64,000 nt of DNA, taken from Bacillota bacterium. Lineage in GTDB: Bacteria; Bacillota; Clostridia; Christensenellales; Aristaeellaceae. The notes under the pieces are model-generated. The model was not told where the DNA came from. It was given only the letters and a program-made list of their open reading frames with translations, and ran no database searches. Both the position numbers and the translations under genes were made by a program. Of the stretch, positions 41,767 to 49,519 are shown in pieces. Location of the stretch: contig JAEZQK010000004.1 of NCBI GenBank assembly GCA_023413135.1, positions 1 to 64,000 of the forward strand, written 5' to 3'. Positions within the stretch are counted from its first letter, which is position 1. Each line of letters begins with the position of its first letter.

Positions 41767-43521
41767 ATGGATCAGACCTCTTCCAGGAGGAATTCTCAGG
41801 GCCGGGATCAGGTGTCAACGCCCCGAGTCGTTCGTGCCAGGAACGTGGCCGACCGCTCCTTTGAGCAGTCATTTCCCCCTGTATCCACAGCCAATCCCGG
41901 CCATGCGCCGGTGTACGGCAATGAGCACCGGAGTGCCGGGGGCAGGGCGGCGCGCTACAATGGGGATTCGGCTCAAAACTATGGGAGAGGCGGCTCCGGC
42001 TACCGGCAAGATGATTATGCCGGTTCATCCAGGCGAAAGAATGCCCATCCCATTTTATACGCCACGCTCATCATGATCTGCACCCTGGGGCTTGTAGGCA
42101 TCGGGCTGGTTATGGCGCCCCAGTTGTTCGGCATTTTTTGGAAGGACATGCCCAACTATGGATTCATGAACGGCCAATTGATCGCCTGGGATGCTTCCAG
42201 GATGAACGATTACAAGAACGGGCGGAGCTTTCTAAGCCGGGATACGATTTTCCCTGGCGTATATGTGGATAACGTTCACGTGGGAAACATGACAATTGAC
42301 CAGGCCAGGGAAGCGCTCGCATCCGGCTCGGTACAATCGGACAGCGGCTTTTCCCTGACGGTGAATATCGGCAACCGCTCTTTCCCCATCAATAGCCAGC
42401 TGGTGCCGCTAACCCGGAATGTGGACCAGGTGCTGGAGCAGGCGTACGCATTGGGCAGGCAAAATACCATCCCCGCCGTAAATGCCGTAGAAACGCCTTT
42501 TGAGCAGCGGCTAAAGGCCACCGAGGAATTGTATAACCAGAATGTGCTCCTTACATCCCATATGTCGTATGACAAGGCGGCAGTGCAGACGTTGACCGAT
42601 GAAATGGTCAGCCGCTTAAGCAGGGATCCTGTCGACGCCACGGTTCAATCGTTCGACTTCAATACCCGAAAATTCACCTTTTCCGATGAGGCCGTGGGCG
42701 TGCGAGTGGACGGGGAAGCGCTGTACCAGCAAGTCATCGCCAAACTGGATGCCAAGGAGTATGGCCAGACCATCACCTTCACACCGGAGATCATAAACCC
42801 GAAAGTGACCAAGGTGGAGTTGATGAACAACTTCAAAAAGGTCTCCGAATACACCACCGAAACCACCAGCAATTCCAACCGCAATACCAACGTAGACCTT
42901 TCTGCCAAGGCCATCAACGGACACACGGTCATGCCGGGGCAAGTGTTCTCTTTCAACGAGACAACCGGGCAGCGTACCGAGGCCAAGGGGTACAAGGAAG
43001 CCATTGCCATTTCCGGCGGACAGTCGGTGCCGGATATCGGCGGCGGCGTGTGCCAGACTTCCAGCACGCTGTTCAACGCGGTGGCCAGGGCCGACCTGGA
43101 GATCGTTGACCGCAGCCCCCACTCCTGGCCCAGCACCTACGTGGCGAAAGGACTGGATGCCACCGTCAACTGGCCAAACCTGGACTTCAAGTTCCGCAAC
43201 AACAAGGATACACCCATCTTCATCATCAGCTATTACAACAACCGCAAGGTGACGGTGGAGATCTACGGCATGAGCATTGGCCAAGGCATGGCCATCGACT
43301 TAAAGTCCGAGGTGACAAAAACCAACCGTCCCTCCTCCGAAGTAAAGTACGTGCAAAATACCAGCCTGCCCGTAGGCACCAGCAAGGAAACCATCGAGGC
43401 CAGAACGGGCTATGTGGTGGACACCTACAAGGTGTGGTACAAGGACGGCCAGGAAGTCAGGCGGGAAAAGCTGTTTACCTCCAACTACCGGGCGTATCAA
43501 AGGACTGTCGAGTATAATTAA
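41767..43521 (+). CDS. VanW/YoaR family membrane protein
   Basis: A 584-residue protein. Residues 1-90 are an Arg/Gly/Ser-rich cytoplasmic segment, then one membrane helix near 95-118 (ILYATLIMICTLGLVGIGLV). The outer part has one or two YoaR-like putative peptidoglycan-binding domains (about 155-350; VYVDNVHVGNMTIDQAREAL marks the start) and a VanW domain (about 350-520; NGHTVMPGQVFSFNETTGQR, then GGGVCQTSSTLFNAVARADL). VanW occurs near vancomycin resistance genes, but its function is unknown and this family is mostly general cell envelope. AAAGGAG precedes the ATG. Strong terminator after the gene. Confidence 0.9.
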   Translation: MDQTSSRRNSQGRDQVSTPRVVRARNVADRSFEQSFPPVSTANPGHAPVYGNEHRSAGGRAARYNGDSAQNYGRGGSGYRQDDYAGSSRRKNAHPILYATLIMICTLGLVGIGLVMAPQLFGIFWKDMPNYGFMNGQLIAWDASRMNDYKNGRSFLSRDTIFPGVYVDNVHVGNMTIDQAREALASGSVQSDSGFSLTVNIGNRSFPINSQLVPLTRNVDQVLEQAYALGRQNTIPAVNAVETPFEQRLKATEELYNQNVLLTSHMSYDKAAVQTLTDEMVSRLSRDPVDATVQSFDFNTRKFTFSDEAVGVRVDGEALYQQVIAKLDAKEYGQTITFTPEIINPKVTKVELMNNFKKVSEYTTETTSNSNRNTNVDLSAKAINGHTVMPGQVFSFNETTGQRTEAKGYKEAIAISGGQSVPDIGGGVCQTSSTLFNAVARADLEIVDRSPHSWPSTYVAKGLDATVNWPNLDFKFRNNKDTPIFIISYYNNRKVTVEIYGMSIGQGMAIDLKSEVTKTNRPSSEVKYVQNTSLPVGTSKETIEARTGYVVDTYKVWYKDGQEVRREKLFTSNYRAYQRTVEYN

Positions 43522-43526
43522 CGTCT

Positions 43527-43567
43527 CCGCGAAGATGACAAGCCATCTTCGCGGATTTTCATTTTTT
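43527..43567 (+). terminator. Terminator of the VanW gene
   Basis: Stem CCGCGAAGATG/CATCTTCGCGG with a six-base loop, followed by ATTTTCATTTTTT. Confidence 0.92.
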
Positions 43568-43574
43568 ACCTGAA

Positions 43575-43730
43575 CGCCGTAGGGGCGATTGTGAAGTGAC
43601 CGCCAAGTGACATATCCTGTCCGCAACATGCGTGCGATTCATAATCGCCCCTATGGCGTTGTTTATTTATTGACTTCTCTGCCAGGATTATGCAATGCGT
43701 TACTACTGTAGTTGACAATCCACCAACGCA
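43575..43730. repeat. Dispersed palindromic repeat, copy B
   Basis: Arms CGCCGTAGGGGCGATT (43575-43590) and AATCGCCCCTATGGCG (43643-43658) flank 52 bases, followed by the tail GTTGTTTATTTATTGACTTC and a stretch CTGTAGTTGACAATCCACCA shared with copy A. No gene lies in 43522-43929. Confidence 0.8.
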
Positions 43731-43813
43731 TAGAATACAGGTAAGCTCCACCCATACGCCATCCTGATGCGTCGATGTCGATGTGCTCTGAAGGCGAGTC
43801 CAACCCCGCAGAC

Positions 43814-43876
43814 TGTCATCCTGAGCGAAGCGAAGGATCTTAACGTGGCATGAAAAACCAAGATCCTTCACTTCAG
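43814..43876. repeat. GAGCGAAGCGAAGGATCTT repeat with partial inverted copy
   Basis: CATCCTGAGCGAAGCGAAGG and the following ATCTTA are faced by AAGATCCTTCACTTCAG at 43859-43875. A CATxCTGAGCGAAGCGAAG motif is known to me as a common dispersed sequence in many bacterial genomes. Confidence 0.6.
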
Positions 43877-43879
43877 AAA

Positions 43880-43911
43880 GGGGAGGGGGGATTCACAAAT
43901 CCCCCCTCCCC
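43880..43911 (-). terminator. G-rich hairpin copy 2, after gpmI
   Basis: A 14-bp perfect stem of GGGGAGGGGGGATT and its complement, loop CACA, 18 bases past the gpmI stop. It resembles the hairpin at 18874-18910. It probably ends the glycolytic operon although no U-tract is present. Confidence 0.6.
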
Positions 43912-43929
43912 GCAAAGCTATCCCCGAAG

Positions 43930-45471
43930 TTATATCAACGATTTTCCCGTCATTTCCTTCGGCACGGGGATATCCATGCTGGTGAGCATAGTGGGCGCGA
44001 TATCTGCCAGGCGGCCGCCTTCGCGCAGCGTCTTGCCCACAAACTCCGGCCCCACGGCAATGAAGGGCACGGGGAAGGTGGTGTGGGCAGTGAAGGGCTC
44101 ACCTGTTACAGGATCCACCATCTGGTCGGCATTGCCGTGATCGGCAGTCACAAAAGCACGGCCGCCGTTTTTCAGCACAGCGTCCACCACCCGGCCCACG
44201 CAGATATCCACCGCCTCCACGGCTTTTATGGCAGCCTCCATGATGCCTGTATGGCCCACCATGTCGCAGTTGGCAAAGTTCAGGACCATCACGTCATACT
44301 TCTTTTCGTTGATCAGCTCAATGGCCTTTTCCGTCACTTCATAGGCCGACATATCAGGCTTCATATCGAACGTGGCCACCTTGGAGGAGGGGATCAGCAC
44401 CCGGTCCTCACCCTCATTGGGCTTTTCGACGCCGCCGTTGAAGAAGAAGGTCACGTGGGCGTATTTTTGCGTTTCGGCGATGCGCAGCTGCGTCTTGCCC
44501 ATCGATGCCAGGTATTCCCCCATCGTGTTGTCCATGGAGGCGGGGGGGTTCACGATTTTAAGGCCCGTGAACGTCTCGTCGTATTGGGTCATGCTCACGA
44601 AGTGAACCGGGAAATAACCCTTCTCCCGGTGAAAGCCCTCGAATTCCGGCTGGATGAAGGTGCGGGTCAGCTGCCGCGCCCGGTCTGGCCGGAAGTTAAA
44701 AAAGATAACGGAATCATTTTCAGAAATAGCGGCGGTGGGCCGGCCATTTTTCAGGACCACCGTGGGCTTGACAAATTCGTCGGTTTCATTCAGGGCATAG
44801 CTTTGTTCCACAGCCTGGGCGCCGGTTTCCGCCGTGGCCTGGCCCTCGCCCAGCACCATGGCATCGTAGGCCTTCTTTACCCGGTCCCACAGGTTGTCCC
44901 GGTCCATGGCCCAGTAGCGGCCCATGACGGTGGCGATTTCACCCACGCCGATTTGTGAAAGCTTATCCTGCAGTTCCTTCACGAAGCCCAAACCGCTGGT
45001 GGGGGGCACGTCGCGGCCATCCAGGAAGCAGTGGACATATACTTTTTCGAGGCCGTGCTTTTTCGCCATTTCCACAAGCGCATACAGATGGGTGTTGTGG
45101 CTGTGCACGCCGCCGTCGGAAAGTAAGCCCATCAGGTGCAGGGCTTTCCCGGCCTTCTTTGCGCTGTCCATGGCTTCGATAAGCGCTTCCTTTTGAAAGA
45201 ACACGCCATCCTGGATATCCTTGGTGATGCGGGTCAGCTCCTGATACACAATGCGCCCCGCGCCGATGTTTAAATGCCCCACCTCGCTGTTGCCCATCTG
45301 ACCGTCGGGCAGGCCCACGTTCATGCCGCTGGCACCAAGCTGGGTATGGGGATATACTTGAAGAAGCTCGTCCAAGTGGGGTGTGCCCTGCTTATAAATG
45401 GCGTTGCCCTCGTGGCTGGGATTCAGGCCGAACCCGTCCATAATGATAAGGGCGGTCATGGTTTTGTTCAT
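43930..45471 (-). CDS. gpmI: 2,3-bisphosphoglycerate-independent phosphoglycerate mutase
   Basis: A 513-residue metal-dependent enzyme converting 3-phosphoglycerate to 2-phosphoglycerate. Motifs: ALIIMDGFGLNP at the start, the phosphoserine site GQMGNSEVGHLNIGAGR, HCFLDGRDVPPTSG, IATVMGRYWAMDRDNLWDR, NFRPDRARQLT, and the metal-binding NCDMVGHTG and VTADHGNADQM. AAGGAG lies nine bases before the ATG at 45471. It is the last gene of cggR-pgk-tpiA-gpmI, 16 bases after tpiA. Enolase, the usual next gene, is not here. Confidence 0.97.
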   Translation of the reverse strand: MNKTMTALIIMDGFGLNPSHEGNAIYKQGTPHLDELLQVYPHTQLGASGMNVGLPDGQMGNSEVGHLNIGAGRIVYQELTRITKDIQDGVFFQKEALIEAMDSAKKAGKALHLMGLLSDGGVHSHNTHLYALVEMAKKHGLEKVYVHCFLDGRDVPPTSGLGFVKELQDKLSQIGVGEIATVMGRYWAMDRDNLWDRVKKAYDAMVLGEGQATAETGAQAVEQSYALNETDEFVKPTVVLKNGRPTAAISENDSVIFFNFRPDRARQLTRTFIQPEFEGFHREKGYFPVHFVSMTQYDETFTGLKIVNPPASMDNTMGEYLASMGKTQLRIAETQKYAHVTFFFNGGVEKPNEGEDRVLIPSSKVATFDMKPDMSAYEVTEKAIELINEKKYDVMVLNFANCDMVGHTGIMEAAIKAVEAVDICVGRVVDAVLKNGGRAFVTADHGNADQMVDPVTGEPFTAHTTFPVPFIAVGPEFVGKTLREGGRLADIAPTMLTSMDIPVPKEMTGKSLI

Positions 45472-45487
45472 GGAGAATAGCTCCTTT

Positions 45488-46240
45488 TTACTTATCGAAA
45501 TTGACCACCTTGGCAAAGTCCGGAGCCTTCAGTGATGCACCGCCGATGAGGCCGCCGTCGATCTCCGGCTGGACCATGAGGCCCTTGACGTTTCCGGGGT
45601 TCATGCTGCCGCCGTACTGGATGCGCACGGCATCAGATACTTCCTTGCCATACTTGCGGGCAAGGGCGGCGCGGATGACCCCGATGGTCTCGTTGGCTTG
45701 CTCGTCGGTGGCGGTGAGCCCTGTGCCGATGGCCCACACCGGCTCGTAGGCGATGACGACGCTCTTGACCTGCTCGTCAGTCAAGCCGGTCAGTGCGATC
45801 AGCGTTTGATATTCCACCAGCGCGTCGGTGTAGCCGGCTTCCCGCTGCTCTTTCATTTCGCCAACGCACAGGATCACGGTAAGCCCGGCATTGGCGGCAG
45901 CCTTTACCCTAAGGTTTACCGTGGCGTCGGTCTCGCCAAAGTATTGGCGGCGCTCACTGTGGCCGATGATCACGTATTCCACACCGGCCGCCTTGAGCAT
46001 TTGGGCGGAAAGCTCACCGGTATAAGCTCCGGATTCCTTCCAGTGCACATTTTGACCGCCAAGATGGATGTTGGAGCCCGCAATGGCTTCCTTTACGGAG
46101 GCAAAGTCCACCGCGGGAACGCAAACGACGACCTCGCAGGCGGCGTCCTTGACCAGGGGCTTGAGTTCTGCAACCAGTTGCGCCGCCTCGGCGGGGGTTT
46201 TGTTCATTTTCCAGTTACCGGCGATAATGGGTGTGCGCAT
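45488..46240 (-). CDS. tpiA: Triosephosphate isomerase
   Basis: A 250-residue TIM barrel interconverting dihydroxyacetone phosphate and glyceraldehyde 3-phosphate. Motifs: IIAGNWKMNKT (catalytic Lys), IIGHSERRQYFGE (catalytic His), AYEPVWAIGTG (catalytic Glu) and the phosphate loop GGLIGGASL. The ATG at 46240 matches the family start; a GTG at 46252 is an alternative. A 387-base gap separates it from pgk and contains hairpins and repeats, so it may have its own promoter. Confidence 0.97.
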   Translation of the reverse strand: MRTPIIAGNWKMNKTPAEAAQLVAELKPLVKDAACEVVVCVPAVDFASVKEAIAGSNIHLGGQNVHWKESGAYTGELSAQMLKAAGVEYVIIGHSERRQYFGETDATVNLRVKAAANAGLTVILCVGEMKEQREAGYTDALVEYQTLIALTGLTDEQVKSVVIAYEPVWAIGTGLTATDEQANETIGVIRAALARKYGKEVSDAVRIQYGGSMNPGNVKGLMVQPEIDGGLIGGASLKAPDFAKVVNFDK

Positions 46241-46312
46241 AACTGATACCACTTTCTTTCTTGCATCAATTGCATGATTGCAACTTTTTGGATTTCGCTC
46301 CTGCGGGAGCGA

Positions 46313-46438
46313 CCAGGGCTTTCCTACCCATCTGGCTCAATCGTCGTATTGCTCACTGCCGTTCGCACTGCTCGTTTCGCCAGCCTCCTCCGCCTCGCTT
46401 CATCCGCCACTGGCGGCGCTTCGGCTACGGAGCCCTGG
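46313..46438. repeat. Small inverted-repeat element between pgk and tpiA
   Basis: Ends CCAGGGCT and AGCCCTGG (8 bp inverted) enclose 110 GC-rich bases with an internal hairpin CCGCCA/TGGCGG. A 30-base part (46328-46357) recurs with four differences at 50841-50870. A hairpin CGCTCC-TGCG-GGAGCG lies just outside at 46296-46311. The remaining bases of 46241-46627 hold no gene. Confidence 0.55.
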
Positions 46439-46531
46439 ACCTTCGGAGGCGATAATTGAATATGGATTCTTGTTTTTTAAGTACACAAGCTTGTACTATT
46501 CTAACATAGATGCAACTTGATCTCATAGATA

Positions 46532-46557
46532 CAGGCAGAGGGTATATACCCCCTGCC
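46532..46557 (-). terminator. Hairpin downstream of pgk
   Basis: Arms AGGCAG/CTGCCT extended by GGGTA/TACCC across one A-C mismatch, 70 bases past the pgk stop. It may partly terminate or process the glycolytic transcript. Confidence 0.5.
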
Positions 46558-46580
46558 TATATATACCCTAATATGGGATT

Positions 46581-46627
46581 CCAAAGGGATGTATCCCTTT
46601 GGCGGGGTCCAGGGGCGGAGCCCTTGG
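46581..46627 (-). repeat. Stop-abutting double hairpin element, copy 2
   Basis: On the minus strand, with no gap after the pgk TAA: a stem CCAAGGG/CCCCTGG, the linker ACCCCG, then CCAAAGGGAT/ATCCCTTTGG and AATCCC. Confidence 0.75.
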
Positions 46628-47812
46628 TTACTTATCGTTCAGCGCGACTACGCCAGGCAGTTCCTTGCCTTCCAGGTATTCGAGGGAAGCGCCGCCGCCG
46701 GTGGACACGTGGGTCATTTTGCTGGCGAAGCCCATCTGTTCCACGGCTGCCGCGCTGTCGCCGCCGCCGATGATGGTCACGCCGCCGCACTCAGCCATGG
46801 CCTTGGCGATGACCCTGGTGCCGGTAGCGAAGTTCTCAAATTCGAACACGCCCATGGGACCGTTCCAGATAACGGTCTTGGCCTGGGCGATCTCATTGGC
46901 GAAGATGACCTGCGTCTTGGGGCCGATGTCCATGCCCTCGAAGCCGTCGGGAATTTCCTTGGAATGAACGGTGATGCGCAGCGTATCGTTGGAGAAGGTT
47001 TCGCCGGCCTCATTGTCCACGGGCAGCAGGAGCTTCACGCCCTTTTGCTTTGCCTTTTCCATCAATTCGCGGGCGAGGTCGATCTTGTCGGCCTCCAGAA
47101 GGGATTTGCCGATGTGGCCGCCCATCGCCTTCTGGAAGGTGTAAGACATGCCGCCGCCGATGATTAGTACATCCACCTTCTCCAACAGGTTGTTGATGAC
47201 GCCGATCTTGTCGGAAACCTTGGCGCCGCCCAGGATGGCCACAAAGGGACGCTCGGGGTTTTCCAGGGCCTTGCCCATCACAGACAATTCCTTGCCGATC
47301 AGGTATCCGGCCACGGCAGGCAGGTAGTGGGCCACACCCTCGGTGGAGGCATGGGCACGGTGCGCTGTGCCGAAAGCATCGTTTACGTAGATTTCAGCCA
47401 GAGAGGCCAGAGACTTGGCGAACTCGGGATCATTCTTTTCCTCTTCCTTGTGGAAGCGGACATTTTCCAGTATCATGGCATCGCCGTCGTGAAGAGCGGC
47501 CGCCAGTTCCTTGGCGGAGGGGCCGATGACATCTGCCGCCAGCTTGACTTCCTTGCCAAGCAGCTGGCTCAGGCGCTCCGCCACGGGCTTTAAAGAGTAC
47601 TTCATGTCAAAGCCGCCCTTGGGCCTTCCTAAATGGGAGCAGAGGATGACCCGGGCGCCGTGCTGCAGAAGATACTTGATGGTAGGCAGCGCGCCGCGGA
47701 TGCGCGTCTCGTCGGTAATCATGTTGTTCTCATCCAGAGGAACGTTAAAATCGCAGCGAACGAGCACCTTCTTACCGGAGACCTGGATGTCCTCGATAGT
47801 CTTCTTTGCCAT
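46628..47812 (-). CDS. pgk: Phosphoglycerate kinase
   Basis: A 394-residue enzyme transferring phosphate from 1,3-bisphosphoglycerate to ADP. Motifs: VLVRCDFNVPLDENN, ILCSHLGRPKGG, FGTAHRAHAS, GGAKVSDKIGVINNL and the C-terminal GGGDSAAAVEQMG. AAGGAG lies eight bases before the ATG at 47812. It follows cggR by 76 bases. In many Firmicutes gapA lies between cggR and pgk; here it is missing. Confidence 0.97.
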   Translation of the reverse strand: MAKKTIEDIQVSGKKVLVRCDFNVPLDENNMITDETRIRGALPTIKYLLQHGARVILCSHLGRPKGGFDMKYSLKPVAERLSQLLGKEVKLAADVIGPSAKELAAALHDGDAMILENVRFHKEEEKNDPEFAKSLASLAEIYVNDAFGTAHRAHASTEGVAHYLPAVAGYLIGKELSVMGKALENPERPFVAILGGAKVSDKIGVINNLLEKVDVLIIGGGMSYTFQKAMGGHIGKSLLEADKIDLARELMEKAKQKGVKLLLPVDNEAGETFSNDTLRITVHSKEIPDGFEGMDIGPKTQVIFANEIAQAKTVIWNGPMGVFEFENFATGTRVIAKAMAECGGVTIIGGGDSAAAVEQMGFASKMTHVSTGGGASLEYLEGKELPGVVALNDK

Positions 47813-47888
47813 GATACACACTCCTTATGCAAAAAAATTTGGTCATCGGTTTGTTGTATTGCCATCCCGTAACGGGCGTGCAATCAAA

Positions 47889-48914
47889 TTAAGACAGCAG
47901 CTCGATAATCTTCCTGGCGGCCCCCTCGTCGGTAACAAGCATCTCGTGGCGGTAGTGGCGCAGGACCGCGATCATGGCCTCGGCCTTTTTTCCGCCTGCC
48001 GACACGGCAATCATCAAACAGTTGGGCTTTAACCGTCCCAGGTCGACCCCCACGCTGGAAGCCGTATACAAACAGTTTCCCTCACGATCGAAGTAATATC
48101 CAAAGGCTTCCGCTACCGCACCTTCGGACAGGAGCTTTTTGGTGAGGCCTACCGACAGGTGCCGGTGTTTGGCCATTTCATCAGCCCGGCCAATGCCGTG
48201 GAGAATCACATCCGCCCGCTGGAGAAGCTCAATGGTTTCCCGTACTTCCGGCAGCTTGCGCATTTCCTGCATGGCCGCCGCATCCAAATGGTCGGGCAGG
48301 TGGATTAGCCGGTGATGGCCGCCAAGCTTGCGGGCGATTTCCGCCGCCAAGGTGTTGGCCTGGGTCTCCACCGTGCGGCCCATACCGCCCCTGGCCGGCA
48401 CCACCATCACGTTCATGGGCGAGGAAGGCTGCATGTTTCGGGCCACCTCAGCCATGGTGCCGCCTCCGGTCACCGCCAGGGTATCGCCGCTTTGCAATAT
48501 GCCCCGCAAGCGCTGCGCCGCCATCCGGCCCACATCGTGAAGCACATGGTTTTCCTCATCGGCGTTCCCTGCCGCTACAAAGACGCGGGGTACGTTTAAT
48601 AGTCCGGACAAGGTAGTCTCCAGGGCGGTGAGGCCCCGCATGGCCCGGCTGAATTCCCGTGCACCGGGCAAAACGGCTTCCGCCGCCTGTGTCAGCGTCA
48701 TTCCCGCCGCGTCCAGGTCAATGAACCCTTCCTCTTTGAGCACCGTGGCCACCGTTCGTATCTCCCGCTCCGGAAGGTTCAGCCGTGTGGCCAGCTGCCT
48801 GCGTCCTACCGGCTGGAGGACGGCGATGCGCTCCAACACCAGCGCCCGAAGACCCATTTCCCGGGCCAGATCGGGGGCAAGATGCTGCATCAAGTCCAGA
48901 AAATCCTCCTGCAT
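47889..48914 (-). CDS. cggR: Central glycolytic genes regulator CggR (SorC family)
   Basis: A 341-residue repressor. N-terminal winged helix (RRQLATRLNLPEREIRTVAT then LKEEGFIDL), followed by the SorC sugar-phosphate binding domain with GDTLAVTGGGTMAEVARNMQ, MVVPARGGMGRTVETQANTL and DVILHGIGRADEMA. In B. subtilis CggR represses its own operon and is released by fructose 1,6-bisphosphate. GGAGGGAAGG directly precedes the ATG. It heads pgk-tpiA-gpmI, and a CggR-type operator is visible at its promoter. Confidence 0.94.
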   Translation of the reverse strand: MQEDFLDLMQHLAPDLAREMGLRALVLERIAVLQPVGRRQLATRLNLPEREIRTVATVLKEEGFIDLDAAGMTLTQAAEAVLPGAREFSRAMRGLTALETTLSGLLNVPRVFVAAGNADEENHVLHDVGRMAAQRLRGILQSGDTLAVTGGGTMAEVARNMQPSSPMNVMVVPARGGMGRTVETQANTLAAEIARKLGGHHRLIHLPDHLDAAAMQEMRKLPEVRETIELLQRADVILHGIGRADEMAKHRHLSVGLTKKLLSEGAVAEAFGYYFDREGNCLYTASSVGVDLGRLKPNCLMIAVSAGGKKAEAMIAVLRHYRHEMLVTDEGAARKIIELLS

Positions 48915-48930
48915 TCCTTCCCTCCGGCGG

Positions 48931-48964
48931 GCTCAAAGTGTCCCACTTGACCATTTTCGTCCCA
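48931..48964 (-). promoter_or_regulatory. CggR-type operator
   Basis: On the minus strand TGGGAC-N6-GGTC-N3-TGGGAC-N6, two direct repeats offset by 19 bases just downstream of the -10. The B. subtilis operator has the form CGGGAC-N6-TGTC-N4-CGGGAC-N6-TGTC. Confidence 0.75.
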
Positions 48965-48968
48965 CAAA

Positions 48969-48997
48969 AGTATACATCAGCCGGGGCGAAACCGCAA
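48969..48997 (-). promoter_or_regulatory. Promoter of the cggR operon
   Basis: On the minus strand TTGCGG, 17 bases, TATACT, with TG one base before the -10. Confidence 0.8.
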
Positions 48998-49081
48998 GTC
49001 CCGGTAAGAAAATTGTGCGTACTGAAAGTTGTTTTCTTTCTGTCCTGCGGTGCATACAATGTGCCAGGAGGGGGCGCCGCT

Positions 49082-49339
49082 ATGGAAAATATTATGCTGA
49101 TTGGGTTATATGCAGGGCTATTGCTGCTCATTTACATAGCCGGCGTCCATGTGGAGCCGTACAAACCCGCTTGGAAGCTTTTGGAGCGGGGTCTCTTGGG
49201 CGTTGGCGTGCTGATGGTATGGAACCTTTTAGCTGCACCCCTTGACCTAAACATAGGCCTCAATCCCCTGACGGCCATCATTACCGGAATGCTGGGTGTG
49301 CCGGGGCTGGGGCTGTTGCTGGTATTGCGGATCATGTAA
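49082..49339 (+). CDS. Pro-sigmaK processing inhibitor BofA family protein
   Basis: An 85-residue membrane protein. Two hydrophobic segments (NIMLIGLYAGLLLLIYIAGV; LLERGLLGVGVLMVWNLLA) precede the BofA signature NPLTAIITGMLGVPGLGLLL. In B. subtilis BofA holds the SpoIVFB protease inactive in the forespore outer membrane until engulfment ends, so the gene points to a spore former. AGGAGGGG lies about 11 bases upstream of the ATG. CATACAAT at 49053-49060 matches the sigmaE -10 consensus, though no good -35 is present. Its stop is directly followed by a double hairpin. Confidence 0.88.
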   Translation: MENIMLIGLYAGLLLLIYIAGVHVEPYKPAWKLLERGLLGVGVLMVWNLLAAPLDLNIGLNPLTAIITGMLGVPGLGLLLVLRIM

Positions 49340-49392
49340 CCAGGGAGGCTCTGCCTCCCTGGACCCACCGCCAAAGGGATACATCCCTTTGG
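49340..49392 (+). repeat. Stop-abutting double hairpin element, copy 3
   Basis: Directly after the bofA TAA: stem CCAGGGAGGC/GCCTCCCTGG, linker ACCCACCG, stem CCAAAGGGAT/ATCCCTTTGG, then AATCC. Confidence 0.8.
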
Positions 49393-49460
49393 AATCCTAT
49401 TTTGGACTATGTGCAGGGAAGAAATATATAAACCAATAGGGAGTGCTGACGGGGCATATT

Positions 49461-49495
49461 TACTCCTTCAGTCGCCGCAGGCGACTGAAGGAGTA
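49461..49495 (-). terminator. Hairpin after thiI
   Basis: A 16-bp perfect stem TACTCCTTCAGTCGCC and complement with loop GCA, 24 bases past the thiI stop. No U-tract on the minus strand, so it may also be an mRNA 3'-end stabiliser. Confidence 0.65.
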
Positions 49496-49519
49496 GTCTC
49501 CAATAAGCAGCCCTTCTCC

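Noticed and set aside
41767..43521. Vancomycin resistance locus
   Set aside because: Only a VanW-domain protein is present; there is no vanA/B ligase, vanH, vanX or VanRS pair, and VanW domains are common in general envelope proteins.
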